A DNA stretch of 64,000 bases from Shinisaurus crocodilurus. Taxonomy: Eukaryota; Chordata; Lepidosauria; Squamata; Shinisauridae. A program made the translations under genes and the position numbers. The notes under the pieces are model-generated. The model worked only from the letters and a program-made list of their open reading frames with translations, made no database searches and had not been told where the DNA came from. This document shows positions 21,990 through 32,204 of the stretch, in pieces. The stretch is from positions 4,154,001 through 4,218,000 of the forward strand of contig CM037881.1 of assembly GCA_021292165.1 (NCBI GenBank). Reading direction: 5' to 3'. Position 1 is the first letter of the stretch; each line of letters begins with the position of its first letter.

Positions 21990-22500
21990 TGCCCGTCTGT
22001 TTCCGGGCCCAATTCAAAGTGCTGGTGCTAACATTCAAAGCCCTAAATGGCTTGGGGCCAGGGTATCTGAAGGATCGTCTCCTGCCATATGTACCTGCCC
22101 AGACACTAAGAACTGCATCAGCGGTCCTTCTCCGAGAGCCCCTGCCAAAGGAAGTGAGGCAGGTGGCTACCAGGAGGAGGGCCTTTTCTGCTGTGGCACC
22201 CCAGTTATGGAATGAGCTCCCCAAAGAGGTTCGCCTGGCGCCTACTTTGTATTCTTTCTGGTGCCAGGTGAAGACCTTTCTGTTCTCCCAGGCATTTTAA
22301 TCATCTTAATCATTTTAATCTTGTAATTGTTTTTAATTCCATTATTGTAACTGCTGCTGCTAGCTCTGCTGTTTGTTTTTAATCTGTGGTTTTAAATTTT
22401 ATATTTTATATTGTATTTTATGATTTTAACTGTTGTAAACCGCCCAGAGAGCTTTGGCTGTTGGGCGGTATAAAAATGTATTAAATAAATAAATAAAAAT
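21990..22500 (+). mobile_element. L2-like LINE, 3' end
   Basis: Reads LTFKALNGLGPGYLKDRL, then ATRRRAFSAVAPQLWNELP, then VKTFLFSQAF and a stop. The 3' region is TGTAAACCGCCCAGAGAGC, then GGGCGGTATAAAAATG, then (AAATA)n. The C-terminal frame (93 codons) is intact. Confidence 0.85.
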
Positions 22501-22527
22501 ATAGCCGGGTTCCATCTTAGCATTCCC

Positions 22528-22553
22528 ATCACACACACACACACACACACACA
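22528..22553. repeat. (CA)n microsatellite
   Basis: About 12 perfect dinucleotide units. Confidence 0.95.
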
Positions 22554-23204
22554 GCAGGTTACTAGAATTCTTGAGTAAGATAATACCAGAATGTCGCTGC
22601 AGACAGCATACAAAAATAGATTCTTTTTTTAAAGAGGGGGGGGGGAAACACCCTCTCAAACATCTCCTAAAAATGAATGTCAGCACTGAATCTGAAACAT
22701 GAAACAATTGGGATTTTTAAAAAAGGAAAGTTGAAACAAATGGATTTTTCAGTAATGGAGATGAATAGAATATCAAAATGAACCCTTAGTTTCTCTTAAG
22801 CTTCCATTTGTATATATTATTGTAATAGTATCATAATCTTATTTATGAAAATTCATGAGCTTTGCCATGTGGACAGGTGTAATGCACAACAACGCATTAC
22901 ACCTTTTTCAGGTGGTATCTGAAAAACAAAGCAAGAGACTGCTTCACTATGTAGGCAGCTGCAACATGGAATAAGTTCTCCACAGATTATGGGGTTTTGG
23001 CCATGCGAAAAAACCCCAACCCTAGTTTAACTGAAGAAAGTTTCTCTGTTAAAAAAAAAAAAAAAAAGTTGTGCTCCAGCTTGGTCCATTCTAGACGTTT
23101 TGTGCAACATCTCTATCTAGTGACAGACAGAAGCAATTACATCTTTTTTTCACACTTTTGTTTTTTGGCCTTTACCAGCTGGTAACTTAAATCATCCTGA
23201 TCCC
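22554..23204. other. intergenic sequence, no gene supported
   Basis: Nothing recognised. Confidence 0.4.
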
Positions 23205-23336
23205 ATGGCAGAGTAGGGAACCTGTGGCCCTCCACCTGTTGTTGGAGCCCAACTCCCATCAGCCCCAGCCAGAGACGATAAGAGCTATAGTGCAACAACA
23301 TCTGGAGGGCCGTGGGGGGTTCCCCAGCCCTGCCCT
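23205..23336. mobile_element. hAT MITE, GTGGCCCTCCA type
   Basis: Arms GGGAACCTGTGGCCCTCCAC, then CCAACTCCCATC and ACATCTGGAGGGCCGTGGG, then GGTTCCCCAGCCCTG pair as an imperfect hairpin. It is a different hAT MITE family from the CAGTGTT type. No clean duplication found. Confidence 0.65.
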
Positions 23337-23973
23337 GTGGGATGAGGCAGGAAAGCGTGTGAAAGTGGAAGCACCCACGACTTTGTGCCCCTTGAATTCC
23401 TTTGAGGCTGATAATGAAAGGGGACGGGACATTACATTTCTTCAACTCAAAGGAGAAGCAGCAACAGTTGAGCATGTCCACCAGGCGGGGGCATCATTTC
23501 TCAAAGCAAAAAAAACAACCAGATCTGTGTCAAGCAAGAAAGCTTGTAAATGAAGAAGAAACATCAGCAGATGCATTTAATGAGTAATGAGGGAGGATGT
23601 GTGTCCGTCCGCCCTAACGCCAACAAGACCCTGAGACCTGGCAAGCACACTAGTAGCAGGGCCCTGGGGTGTGTGCACCTCAGGGTTATTTTGCTTTTAA
23701 AATGCATTAATTTAAATCTGTCTGTGTGGTTGAAGCCTACAGCAATCACATTGTCAGTCACGAGGCACAGACTTCCCCAACCGGGGCATAGTTTTGCAGT
23801 CAATACCGTTGAAATCCAGGGGAGAATAAAGTAGGCGGAGGGGCACGGTTCTATGCCTGCTGCCCCCTCCCTCTGCTGTGGGGCAGCCCGCCCCGGGGGA
23901 ATGGAGTGGACAGAGCCCCTCCCTCAAGGGGTGGTGGGGCGGTGCCCAGGGGGCCCAGCAGGCACGGCCTCAC
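23337..23973. other. intergenic sequence, no gene supported
   Basis: Turns GC-rich from about 23830. Overlapping open frames on both strands. Confidence 0.35.
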
Positions 23974-24096
23974 CCGGATGGGGCAGGTGCAACCAGGTTC
24001 TTTGCGCAGCGCGGCAGCCCTCTCTGGGTCGATGCACTTTGACAGCACGTTGCCCAGCTGAGGCGTCCATTCGTGCTGCAGAGTCCCCTGGGATAC
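23974..24096 (-). other. exon-like open segment, unproven
   Basis: On the minus strand a long pyrimidine tract ending CCTCCCACAG (24097-24120) precedes 123 nt that are open for exactly 41 codons (starting VSQGTLQHEWTPQLG, ending KEPGCTCPIR). A GTGAGG donor-like site follows. I do not recognise the protein. All frames of this GC-rich stretch are open, so openness is weak evidence. It could be an isolated exon, a captured gene fragment or chance. Confidence 0.25.
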
Positions 24097-24127
24097 CTGT
24101 GGGAGGACCGAGGGAGGGGGCAAATAA

Positions 24128-24171
24128 CCCACGGTGAGCCCGATCATCTGTCGGGCACCCCGTGGGTTGTT
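24128..24171. repeat. hairpin related to the foldback terminus
   Basis: ACCCACGGTGAGCCCG pairs with CGGGCACCCCGTGGGT. The same arrangement recurs near 50118-50160, so this is probably a remnant end of that foldback family. Confidence 0.6.
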
Positions 24172-24207
24172 TGGACAACAACTAGCCCTCTGTGGCTTAC
24201 TGCCAGG

Positions 24208-25001
24208 CAGGGCCGGTGCTACCATTAGGAGAACTAGGCTGCTGCCTAGAGCGCCAGGCTAAATGGGGGCGCCAGAAATGCGGGAAAGGGGAGGCAAAAG
24301 AAGCGTGCCCCTCCCTCTCTCTCCTCCAAGCTGGCGCCGCTGAAGCTTCAGGCAGGCTCCTCCTCACAACCAGCATCAAATGAGGCGACAGGCTGGAGGA
24401 GGTGGAGGCGGGCAGGGGCTGGTGGGAGGCTGGTGGGCGAAGGGAAGGATGCACCTGCAAACACCTCCTTCGCCTTCCCGGGCAGGGGCCAATGATGGGA
24501 GGCTGGTGGGCAAAATCCCCCCTTCCAGCCAGCCAGTCGGTTTTTTCTTCCTTCCTCTTAATCTGTTTTGTCTTTTCCCCTTCTCCAATGGTCTACTTCA
24601 GTTCATTTTGTGTTCCTCTTTCTTTCTGTCTTTCTTTCCTTTTTCATCAGTCTCCCCCCCTCTTCCCCCCCTTAATCTTTTTTTAAAATAATCTTTCTGT
24701 GGTTTCCTTTCTCTTTCGCGCGCACACGCGCGCTGCTTTCCTCTTCCTTTCCTCCCTTCTTCCGCCGTCTCCCCCCTCTTCCTTCCTTTCACCCTCCTTC
24801 CTTCACCCACGCTCCAAAAGGGCTCCGGATCAGCCGGGGTGCCTCGCTTTGCCTCCAGCAGTTCCAGCTGTGCTTAACCGTACAGGTCTACTCCAAAGTA
24901 AGCTCCGAGGGAGCTGGAGGGAGGGAGGGCTCAAGTGGGGAGGGGGGGGCGCTAAATATCTGATTTTGCCTAGGGCGCCAAACTGTCTTGCACCGGTCCT
25001 G
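24208..25001. mobile_element. CAGGGCCGGTGC hAT element, 794 bp
   Basis: Inverted ends CAGGGCCGGTGCTACCATTA and TCTTGCACCGGTCCTG, with perfect 8-bp duplications CTGCCAGG (24200-24207 and 25002-25009). The middle is pyrimidine-rich, low-complexity sequence without a transposase. Much shorter members are at 30494 and 39818. Confidence 0.92.
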
Positions 25002-25009
25002 CTGCCAGG

Positions 25010-25395
25010 GTGGGTTAGCGAGCGTGAAGTGTGGACCCGCCTTATGACTTTTCACATACATTTGGACAGATATAATCTGAGAGGGGCTGATGCTACTTGA
25101 TGAAATTGGCGGACCGGCTGTACTCTGAAAAGAGGTTCCTTGCCCAACCATCTTCACACATTCAGAATGCAAACTGAAATTATTATAAGCTTATGCGCCA
25201 GTTTTTGCACCTGGGCAGTCTAGGCACTCAAAGCTGGCAGCTGCTGCCGGCGGGCGCATGCTCAGAATTTGGTTGCTTTAACGCTTTACTCTCCTTAAAC
25301 CCCTTATTGCTGCAATTGATTAGAACTTGCTGAAATGGGAATGGAACTAATAAAACAGTACCTTGGCACCTGAGCAATCAATTGTCCCAGAAATG
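25010..25395. other. intergenic sequence, no gene supported
   Basis: Nothing recognised. Confidence 0.4.
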
Positions 25396-25776
25396 TCCAA
25401 GTTTAGCCTTCAGAAGAGGAGACTGAGGGGAGATATGATCGCACTCTTCCAGTATTTGAAGGGATGTCACACAGAGGAGGGCAAAGATCTCTTCTCGTTC
25501 ATCCCAGTTTGCAGGACACGGAATAATGGGCTCAAGTTACAGGAACCTAGATTCCACCTAAACATCAGGAAAAATTTCCTGACTGTCAGAGCAATAAGAC
25601 AATGGAATCAACTACCTAGGGAGGTCGTGGGCTCTCCCACTCTGGAGGCATTCAAGGTGCAGCTGGACAGACATCTGTCAGAGATGCTTTGACCTAGATT
25701 CCTGCATTGAGCAGGGGGTTGGACTCGATGGCCTTGTAGGCCCCTTCCAACTCTACTTTTCTATGATTCTATGAAG
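25396..25776 (+). mobile_element. CR1 LINE, 3' end
   Basis: Reads [20 protein letters not shown], then [14 protein letters not shown] and a stop, then the TTCTATGATTCTATG tail. The frame is intact; the 5' part is missing. Confidence 0.93.
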
Positions 25777-25860
25777 TTAAGAAAGTCAGATCCTCCCCCG
25801 AAGGCATGCAGCACGTGTGTGTGTTTCTAGTGGGGAGAACCCATTTTTTAAAACCCACAC

Positions 25861-26002
25861 CAGTGTTCTCCAACCTTGGGGTCCCCAGATGTTTTTTTGG
25901 CCTACAACTCCCAGCATGCCCCAGCCAGCTGTGCTGGCTGGGGCATGCTGGGAGTTGTAGGCCAAAAACATCTGGGGACCCAAGAAAGGTTGGAGAACAC
26001 TG
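25861..26002. mobile_element. CAGTGTT MITE (hAT), complete
   Basis: 142-bp copy with small insertions in both arms. Perfect duplications ACCCACAC (25853-25860 and 26003-26010). Confidence 0.95.
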
Positions 26003-26010
26003 ACCCACAC

Positions 26011-26708
26011 TGTCACTTACACTGGGACCTTGTTCTACTTGCACCAGGGGAGGTCTGGGAACAAACAAGCTGTGCCACGGAGATGAGAGCCTCATCGGAA
26101 GGGAACTAACCTGGCAGAGCTGCCACAGAACTTCTCACCCGTGACAACGCGGGAGCATGTAACCATGTTATTTATAGGCACGGACCAGGAGGTGTTCACA
26201 ACCGTATTCTCTGTAGTGCTCACCATACAGCAACTGTATTCTAGAAGATCCATTTCCCCCAAGCAACATAAATTTAGCTTAAGTACTAAGGAAATGTGAT
26301 AACCTCATAACAGAACTACCACAATCTCAAAAAATAAAATAAAATAGCCATCTCAGCCCCATGTAAGAGCTAGAGAACAATGGTGCGATTGTGGCACTTA
26401 TATTTATTTTTAATAAATTATTTAATTATTTATATAGGTACACTTAACAAGCTAGAATATTGTGATGGACAATGACCTACTACCCGGTTAGTTGTAACTT
26501 ACATCCATATCTTGATTTTCACATAAATCAGGGGTCTCCTTTTGGGTAACCATTATTTTATTTATGTATTATTATTTAAGGTATTTGCATACCATCTTTC
26601 TGAAACCCATCAAGGCAGTGTACAAAAAACAAAACAGTAATCAGATAACATAATAAAACAATAGAACTATAAAGCCAGTCACATATTGAAATATACAGAA
26701 ATATATAA
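26011..26708. other. intergenic sequence, mostly unassigned
   Basis: About 26560-26640 (TTTGCATACCATCTTTCTGA, then CAAGGCAGTGTACAAAA) resembles an old minus-strand LINE tail. Confidence 0.4.
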
Positions 26709-27100
26709 GAGCCAGTGTAGAACAGTGGTTAGAGCAGTGTTCTCCAACCTTGGGTCCCCAGATGTTTTTGGCCTACAACTCCCAGCATGCCCCAGCCAGC
26801 TACGCTGGCTGGGGCATGCTGGGAGTTGTAGGCCAAAAACATCTGGGGACCCAAGGTTGGAGAACACTGGGTTAGAGTGTTGGACGGGGACTCAGGAGCT
26901 CCGGGTTCTAGTCCCCACTCGACCATGAAGCTCACTGGGTGACCTTGGGCCATTCACTGATTCTCAGCCTAACCAACTTCACAGGGTTATTTACCTGTGA
27001 GGTAGTAATTTTATACACTCTGAGTATAAAATGGAGAGGAGGATTATTTAAGCCAGCTTGGCTTAGTTGCAGGAAAAAAGGCAGGAAATAATATAAATAA
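26709..27100 (+). mobile_element. tRNA-derived SINE (Sauria-like), split by a MITE
   Basis: Head AGAGCCAGTGTAGAACAGTG and body GTTGGACGGGGACTCAGGAG, then GGGTTCTAGTCCCC, then CTCACTGGGTGACCTTGGGC, with a 3' part ending AATAAATAGATAAA. The MITE at 26735-26869 interrupts the A-box region. Confidence 0.88.
26735..26869. mobile_element. CAGTGTT MITE (hAT), inserted in a SINE
   Basis: 135-bp palindrome with perfect duplications GGTTAGAG (26727-26734 and 26870-26877) created from SINE sequence. Confidence 0.96.
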
Positions 27101-27178
27101 ATAGATAAACAATCATCTTGAGTTGGATAAATGCAAATAGCAGCTGCTAGGTAGGCTGACAATTGTCATGACTGAAGC

Positions 27179-27182
<4 letters not shown>

Positions 27183-27221
<39 letters not shown>
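27183..27221. repeat. (GT)n microsatellite
   Basis: About 19 perfect units. Confidence 0.95.
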
Positions 27222-27223
<2 letters not shown>

Positions 27224-28782
27224 GAGTTTAACCCTTTCCTCCCCTCAGGGCCACCTCAAGGGGGGCAGCAGCTGTCTAGGGCACCAAATTGGGCAGGTGC
27301 CAAACGAGCCCTTGAAGGTGGAGGGGGTGTTGTGGCGGCGGCAGCGGTGGTGGCGGCAGCAGCTGGGAGGGCCATGCGCTGGAGTGGTGGGCAAGGCCTA
27401 GCTCTGAAGGCGGCTCTGAAGGCTGCATGTGAAGCACAAGAGGCCATCTCTAGGCCCATCTCACCCAGAACATCTTGATTTAAGGAAGGACCCTTCGAAG
27501 CAAGGCTTAGAGGAGGAGGGAGGCAGACGGCGGAGAGGGGGAGGAGGAGGAGGAGGAGGAGGAGGAGGAGGGCGGTGGCTGCAGCTGGAAAAGAAGAGGA
27601 GGTTGAAGCCCGGAGGAGTGGGGAGTGGCAACAGCAGGAGCAGCTGCTGCCAGGAGGTGCAGAGGAGAGGAGAGGAGAGAAGGGAAGAGAAGAGAAGGGG
27701 ACTGCAGCAGCAGCGGCACCAAAATACCACCTTGCCTAAGGTGCCAAAATAGCTAGTGGCGAGCTTGCCTCCCCCGCTGGGGTCCTGTTGAAAACCACTT
27801 CTTTGAAGTTGCTGTTTACATTGGAAGGAAAGCCCCGCTGGTGTCAGTAGTAGCAGATTTCCCCCCAAAGCAAATGCCCGTGCATGTTAAATGCAAACCG
27901 GCATCACATCTTGCTTGCCCCTCAAACAGCCAATTTGCCCCCTCTTTCTCAGACCTGCCTGATCCCCCACCCCCCACCCCCTTTCCATTGACAGAGGGGT
28001 CCCTGGAACCTCTTTCAGCCCAAGAGCCAAATGCAGAAGCTCTTGGGGGCCGCCTTGGGGACGAAAGCAACAGGGATGAGGCCAAAAGTGCCAGAATATT
28101 GTAGCCTAAAGCTCTTACTGCAGGTCGCTAAGCCTTAGCAGAGGCGTTCCAACCTTCGAGAAGGGGTGGAAAGGGGCGGAAACTGCACAACAGCCGGGAA
28201 GCCACCCAATGATCAGTGGCCGGGAGAAAGAGGGTGCGGCTTGGGAGGGGGAGTGTATCTGGGGAACCCTGGGGGGCTGGATTGGGACCCCAGGCCTGAG
28301 GTTGCCCTCCCTGATTTGAACTTAGGTGCTATCATAGAGTTTACAACTTCTTAATCAGCGCCTGGGAGGAACACTTTCAATATTCTCTGTAGATGCTGCA
28401 TTTCCAGGGAGTTGTCAACTTCCAGAAACGTTAGGGCTAGCCGTTGACCTGCTTGCACCTGGAGTGAAAAGTCAAAATGGCGTGCGCACCATTCCCACTT
28501 TGGAGTAGGGTAAGGCGGGCCCTGGGAAGTAAGTCCGTAGGGACAAAGTTTTCCTTGGTTCCAGGAGTGGAAGGGCGACCCCTGATGCACTCACAGTAGA
28601 CATCAGATGCACCAGCCCAAGCCAGAAGTGACTCCCCATGTGTCATGAGGCTCCTACAGGAAGGTGGTGGGCGGGCAGTAATATGACACGCAGGATGGGC
28701 AGATGGCAGGGGGAAGGAGCAGCTCCCCCCTCCAGGAGGAAATGGCTAAAAAATAGTTTCATGTAGAAATGGGGATGGAAGC
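27222..28782. other. GC- and purine-rich intergenic sequence
   Basis: Contains GCGGCGGCAGC-type triplets (27330-27365), a (GGA)n run (27537-27571) and AGGAG-rich purine tracts. Overlapping open frames of about 60-135 codons are composition effects; no domain is seen. Confidence 0.4.
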
Positions 28783-29090
28783 ATAGAAGCATAGAATCTG
28801 AATAGTAGAGTTGGAAGGGGCCTACAAGGCCATCGAGTCCAACCCCCTGCTCAATGCAGGAATCCAGGTCAAAGCATCCCCGACAGATGGTCGTCCAGCT
28901 GCACCTTGAATGCCTCCAGTGTGGGAGAGCCCACTACCTCCCTAGGTCATTGGTCCCATTGTCGTATTGCTCTAAGGCAGTGTTCTCCAGATGTTTCTGG
29001 CTGGGGCATGCTGGGAGTCGTAGGCCAAAAACATCTGGGGACCCAAGGCTGGAGAACACTGCCTAACAGTTCTGCCATGTTCGGCAGAAT
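28783..29090 (-). mobile_element. CR1 LINE, 3' end, interrupted by a MITE
   Basis: Starts at the tail (AGAATCTGAATAGTAGAGTTG), continues into the C-terminal coding part and stops at the MITE (28978-29061). A short remnant follows. Confidence 0.85.
28978..29061. mobile_element. CAGTGTT MITE (hAT), internally deleted
   Basis: 84 bp: both ends are present (CAGTGTTCTCCAG and GCTGGAGAACACTG) but most of the left arm is lost. Confidence 0.9.
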
Positions 29091-29744
29091 TTGTCTCCCA
29101 ACAGATATCGGGGAAATCATCACTACTACATCATGCCTCCTTGAAACGTTGGCAATTTGCTTTTCAAAAGTTTCATCCTCCTCTTCTCCTTGATTGGGTT
29201 CAAACCCCCACCCCCTGGCATATTAAACCCCACCTCAACTTACAGGCTATTGAGAGGAATCCGGCTGGGTCTTCTCTCCCACTTGTCTTCTTGCACCTTT
29301 AGCTAAACGGGAACTGATGTAACCAGACTTCATTCAGGCCAAGGGCCCACAGAAGACAAACACAGGGCATTGATTTGCATACTTATAGCGGCTTTAAAAA
29401 GAAAAGAAAAGTGTGAGCCACTTCTAAAGGCAGCAGGGCAAGTATTGTGGCTTCGAAATAAATACACATATATGTTTATGTCCCATCGAAGCTAAAGGGG
29501 GGAATCTCGCTTCAGTCCCACAAAAAGCAGCCAGTCCCCCTGGCCTGGCTCTATGGCTGCTTCTGCTTCTTCGGGGATTTAATTTTCGGGGCGTGAGAAT
29601 GAAGACCATTAAGCACCTCTTTTAAACTACACTTTAACGTCAGCGAATCCCGAATTGACGCCGAATCAATAACAAAGTAAAGCATCTTAAGTCCAAGTAG
29701 CAGCTTGCACCTTCCCGAAACCCTCCCAGGCGCCCGCCAGCTTC
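29091..29744. other. upstream flank of CASQ2, no gene supported
   Basis: Nothing recognised. The next 90 bp are GC-rich. Confidence 0.4.
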
Positions 29745-29887
29745 CTGCGTAGCGGAGCTGCTGCCGCCGCCGCCCCCGTGCGTGCCCTCCTCCGCTTCCC
29801 CCACCCGCTCTCTCCGAGGCAAAGCAGCAGAGTGCCAGCAAAGTCTCTCAATCGTGTCATATCTGTCCTTTTTATTCATTGCAGGGT

Positions 29888-29897
29888 CTATTAATAG
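29888..29897 (+). promoter_or_regulatory. MEF2 consensus site
   Basis: CTATTAATAG is an exact match to YTAWWWWTAR and is palindromic, 290 bp before the CASQ2 ATG. Confidence 0.6.
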
Positions 29898-29904
29898 CCT
29901 GAAA

Positions 29905-29910
29905 CAACTG
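29905..29910 (+). promoter_or_regulatory. E-box
   Basis: CAACTG fits CANNTG. It lies between the MEF2 site and the CArG-like box, so context rather than the hexamer gives it weight. Confidence 0.4.
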
Positions 29911-29913
29911 CTT

Positions 29914-29924
29914 CCTAAAAATGG
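29914..29924 (+). promoter_or_regulatory. CArG-like (SRF) box
   Basis: CCTAAAAATGG has CC and GG around seven A/T bases, one more than the canonical CC(W)6GG. It also resembles a MEF2 half. SRF and MEF2 sites are known in mammalian CASQ2 promoters; function here is inferred. Confidence 0.45.
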
Positions 29925-30186
29925 AGTTCTTAATGACACCGAAGCCGGGCCGAGCTATGTAAGGTATCCGGGGCTTGGTCTCCCAGCTTCTCCTGTCTGT
30001 CTTTTTTGCCTTTGTCTTCAAACAAGGGCTGCTGCTTTGCTGCAGCGGCTTCCCAGTGACCTCAGTTCATCTAGATGGATTCATAGGAAAGCTGGCACCC
30101 GGGGAGCTAGCTGGGTCTCTGTGCAGACTCTTCCGCTGGAATTCCTTCTCCTTTTTCCAGATAAAGAAGCAGAGACACACGCCAGT

Positions 30187-30423
30187 ATGAAGGCCGCTTG
30201 CTGTTGGATCCTGGCAGGTCTGTACGTGCTGGCCTGCTGCCGGGCAGAAGAAGGACTGGACTTCCCTACCTATGATGGGAAGGACCGGGTGGTGGACCTG
30301 AGCGAGAAGAACTACAAGCAGGCCTTGAAGAAGTATGACATGTTCGGCGTGCTGCTCCACGGCTCCGTGGCTTCTGACAAAACCTCTCAGAGGCGTTTCC
30401 AAATGACTGAGATGGTGCTGGAG
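30187..30423 (+). CDS. CASQ2: calsequestrin-2, coding exon 1
   Basis: Encodes residues 1-79 of cardiac calsequestrin, the low-affinity, high-capacity Ca2+ buffer of the junctional sarcoplasmic reticulum that works with triadin, junctin and the ryanodine receptor. A hydrophobic signal peptide (residues 1-20, ending CCRA) precedes the mature start [16 protein letters not shown], which is characteristic of CASQ2. The ATG is the one that gives this signal peptide. The exon ends GTGCTGGAG before a GTAAGT donor, in phase 0. One oddity: residues 58-61 read HGSV, where calsequestrins usually have HEP followed by V or P. The other four exons in the window join in frame. Confidence 0.97.
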
Positions 30424-30493
30424 GTAAGTGCGGCTGGAGGTTGCTTGCTTATGTTCATCAGCCAGCTCTTTACAGGTGTGGAACAGCTTCAGG

Positions 30494-30659
30494 CAGGGCC
30501 GGTGCTACCATTAGGCCAACTAGGCAGCCGCCTAGGGCGCAGGGCTAAAGGGGGTGCTAGAAACGCCTTGAAAAAAAAAATACAATGCTCTCAAGTGGGA
30601 AGGGGGGCGCTAAATATCTGATCTTGCCTAGGGCACCAAACTGCCTTGCACTGATCCTG
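30494..30659. mobile_element. CAGGGCCGGTGC hAT MITE, 166 bp
   Basis: Ends CAGGGCCGGTGCTACCATTA and GCCTTGCACTGATCCTG, with perfect duplications GCTTCAGG (30486-30493 and 30660-30667). It lies only 70 bp after the exon 1 donor. Confidence 0.93.
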
Positions 30660-31592
30660 GCTTCAGGGACGACTAGCAGGGCCCAGCTGGGGGGGTGGGG
30701 AGTGCAGACCGCCCAATGGGCATTTGAGAGAAGTATTAATGTAGAACTTTTGGATGCCGGAAGTTTCGTGCCAATCCGCTCCCTAAAACCTATGAATGCT
30801 TTTATGAGCAAACCTTCTCCCTCTGGAAAGGACTGTCATATATTTATTGCTTAAGACCAAAGTGGGGAGCGTTGGAGAGATTCGGCAGATCACGAATCCA
30901 AGCTTGCTCAGATTTCCTGAATCTCCGCAGAGACCGACAGTTTCAAACTGCACTCTGTCTGAACTAATTTCCCAGTCACTTCCTTTAAGGGAAGCATTCC
31001 TTCCATCCACATGCTGGATTCAGAGTCACTCTTCTGCCTCGCCAGGAACGAAGCAAGGAAGCATTCACTAAACCAACCCAAAGAAACGTTTAATTACTTA
31101 AAAATAAAAGCCCTCAGTCCATGCCAGAGCCAGGTTCCTTGTTCTTTGCTGAAGAGATCTTCAGTGGTTTGTCAGGTTTTTGATTGTAAACATTTATTTC
31201 CGAGCCAAAAAGGTGTTTGATACTCCAGTGACGAGAGGGTTCCAATGCCAATGAGCTAATCACTGGCAAATACTGTAGCTGCCAGAGGAATCCTAGAGGT
31301 AAGTGAAAATCTGTAGAGGACTAGCCATGATGGAGGGGGGAGGATTTTTGAGGGCTTGACTCCTTTTTTTTTTCTTTAAAGAGGCTATCCACTGGGAGAA
31401 AGAGAGGCCAGGGCTACTTGCATGACAGAAGCAGAGGCGAGTGGCAGATTCCTAGCTGGGATCCCTACTTGTGTTCTTGGAGTAAAGAAGTACAGAGAAG
31501 CCAGCTGCCCCATCCTGTCCTGCTCCCAGTTTCTCTATACCCCAGATGAAACGCACACAACTCGGCCTCTTCCTAGTGCTCTGCCTTGGGGA

Positions 31593-31850
31593 TCATAGAA
31601 TCATAGAAAAGTAGAGTTGGAAGGGGCCTGTAAGGCCATCGAGTCCAACCCCCTGCTCAATGCAGGAATCCAGGTCAAAGCATCCCTGACAGATGGCCGA
31701 CCGTCCAGCTGCACCTTGAAGGCCTCCAGCATGGGCGATCCCATTCCCACCACCTCCCTAGGTAGTTGGTTCCATTGTCTTATTGCTCTGACAGTCAGGA
31801 AATTTTTCTTGATGTTTAGGTGGAATCTAGGTGGAATCTAGGATCTTGTA
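31593..31850 (-). mobile_element. CR1 LINE, 3' end
   Basis: Tail ATAGAATCATAGAAAAGTAG and the last ~70 codons on the minus strand, with several changes. It ends in a small local duplication (TGGAATCTAGG twice). Confidence 0.9.
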
Positions 31851-32104
31851 GGGCACACTACCGGAGCCTTGCGCAGATGTCTCAAAAACAAGACCAGTGA
31901 ATGGTTAGTAAAGGAAGTTCACGGCTTCCTGTCATTGCCATTCAGATGGACCACACTGTGCGCCTAAACTTAACAATCAAGTGATGTCCAGTGCTTTCAG
32001 AATACAAGATAGGAACTAGCCAGAGGTCCAGTTCATCTGTTCAACCACCGCCGCCTGAGAAGTGGCCCTCATGTGTGGTGGTAGAAGTAACGCATGAGCT
32101 AGGG

Positions 32105-32204
32105 CAGGGCTCTCCAACCTTGGGTCCCCAGAAGTTTATGGCCTACAACTCCTGTTGCAGTTGTAGGCCAAACGCATCTGGGGACCCAAGGCTGGAGAAC
32201 TCTG
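32105..32204. mobile_element. GGGCTCTCC-type MITE (hAT), internally deleted
   Basis: Ends CAGGGCTCTCCAACC and GCTGGAGAACTCTG. Flanks AGCTAGGG and AGCTCGGG match at 7 of 8 positions. Confidence 0.88.

Larger units (their letters stand above)
29745..30186 (+). promoter_or_regulatory. CASQ2: CASQ2 proximal promoter and 5' UTR (inferred)
   Basis: GC-rich DNA (29745-29830) is followed by a compact set of muscle-type sites at 29888-29924 and then about 260 bp to the ATG. There is no canonical TATA box; TATGTAA lies at 29956-29962. The transcription start is not known from sequence and is placed here only by the site cluster and the distance to the first coding exon. The 5' UTR may contain a non-coding intron that I cannot see. 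Confidence 0.5.

Noticed and set aside
27246..27765. Another CAGGGC-type hAT element
   Set aside because: The left side has CAGGGCCACC and the right side GGGGTCCTG, but the ends do not pair well and there is no 8-bp duplication.
27429..27868. Glycine-, proline- and serine-rich open frames
   Set aside because: They come from a (GGA)n/(TCC)n run and purine-rich DNA.
1..29700. Search for the CASQ2 upstream neighbour (NHLH2 in mammals)
   Set aside because: No bHLH-coding sequence is visible in this stretch. The neighbour must lie further left or the order differs.
29782..30621. 279-codon open frame running through CASQ2 exon 1
   Set aside because: The real start is the ATG at 30187 with its signal peptide. 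The upstream part is 5' UTR/promoter and the downstream part is intron after the GTAAGT donor.
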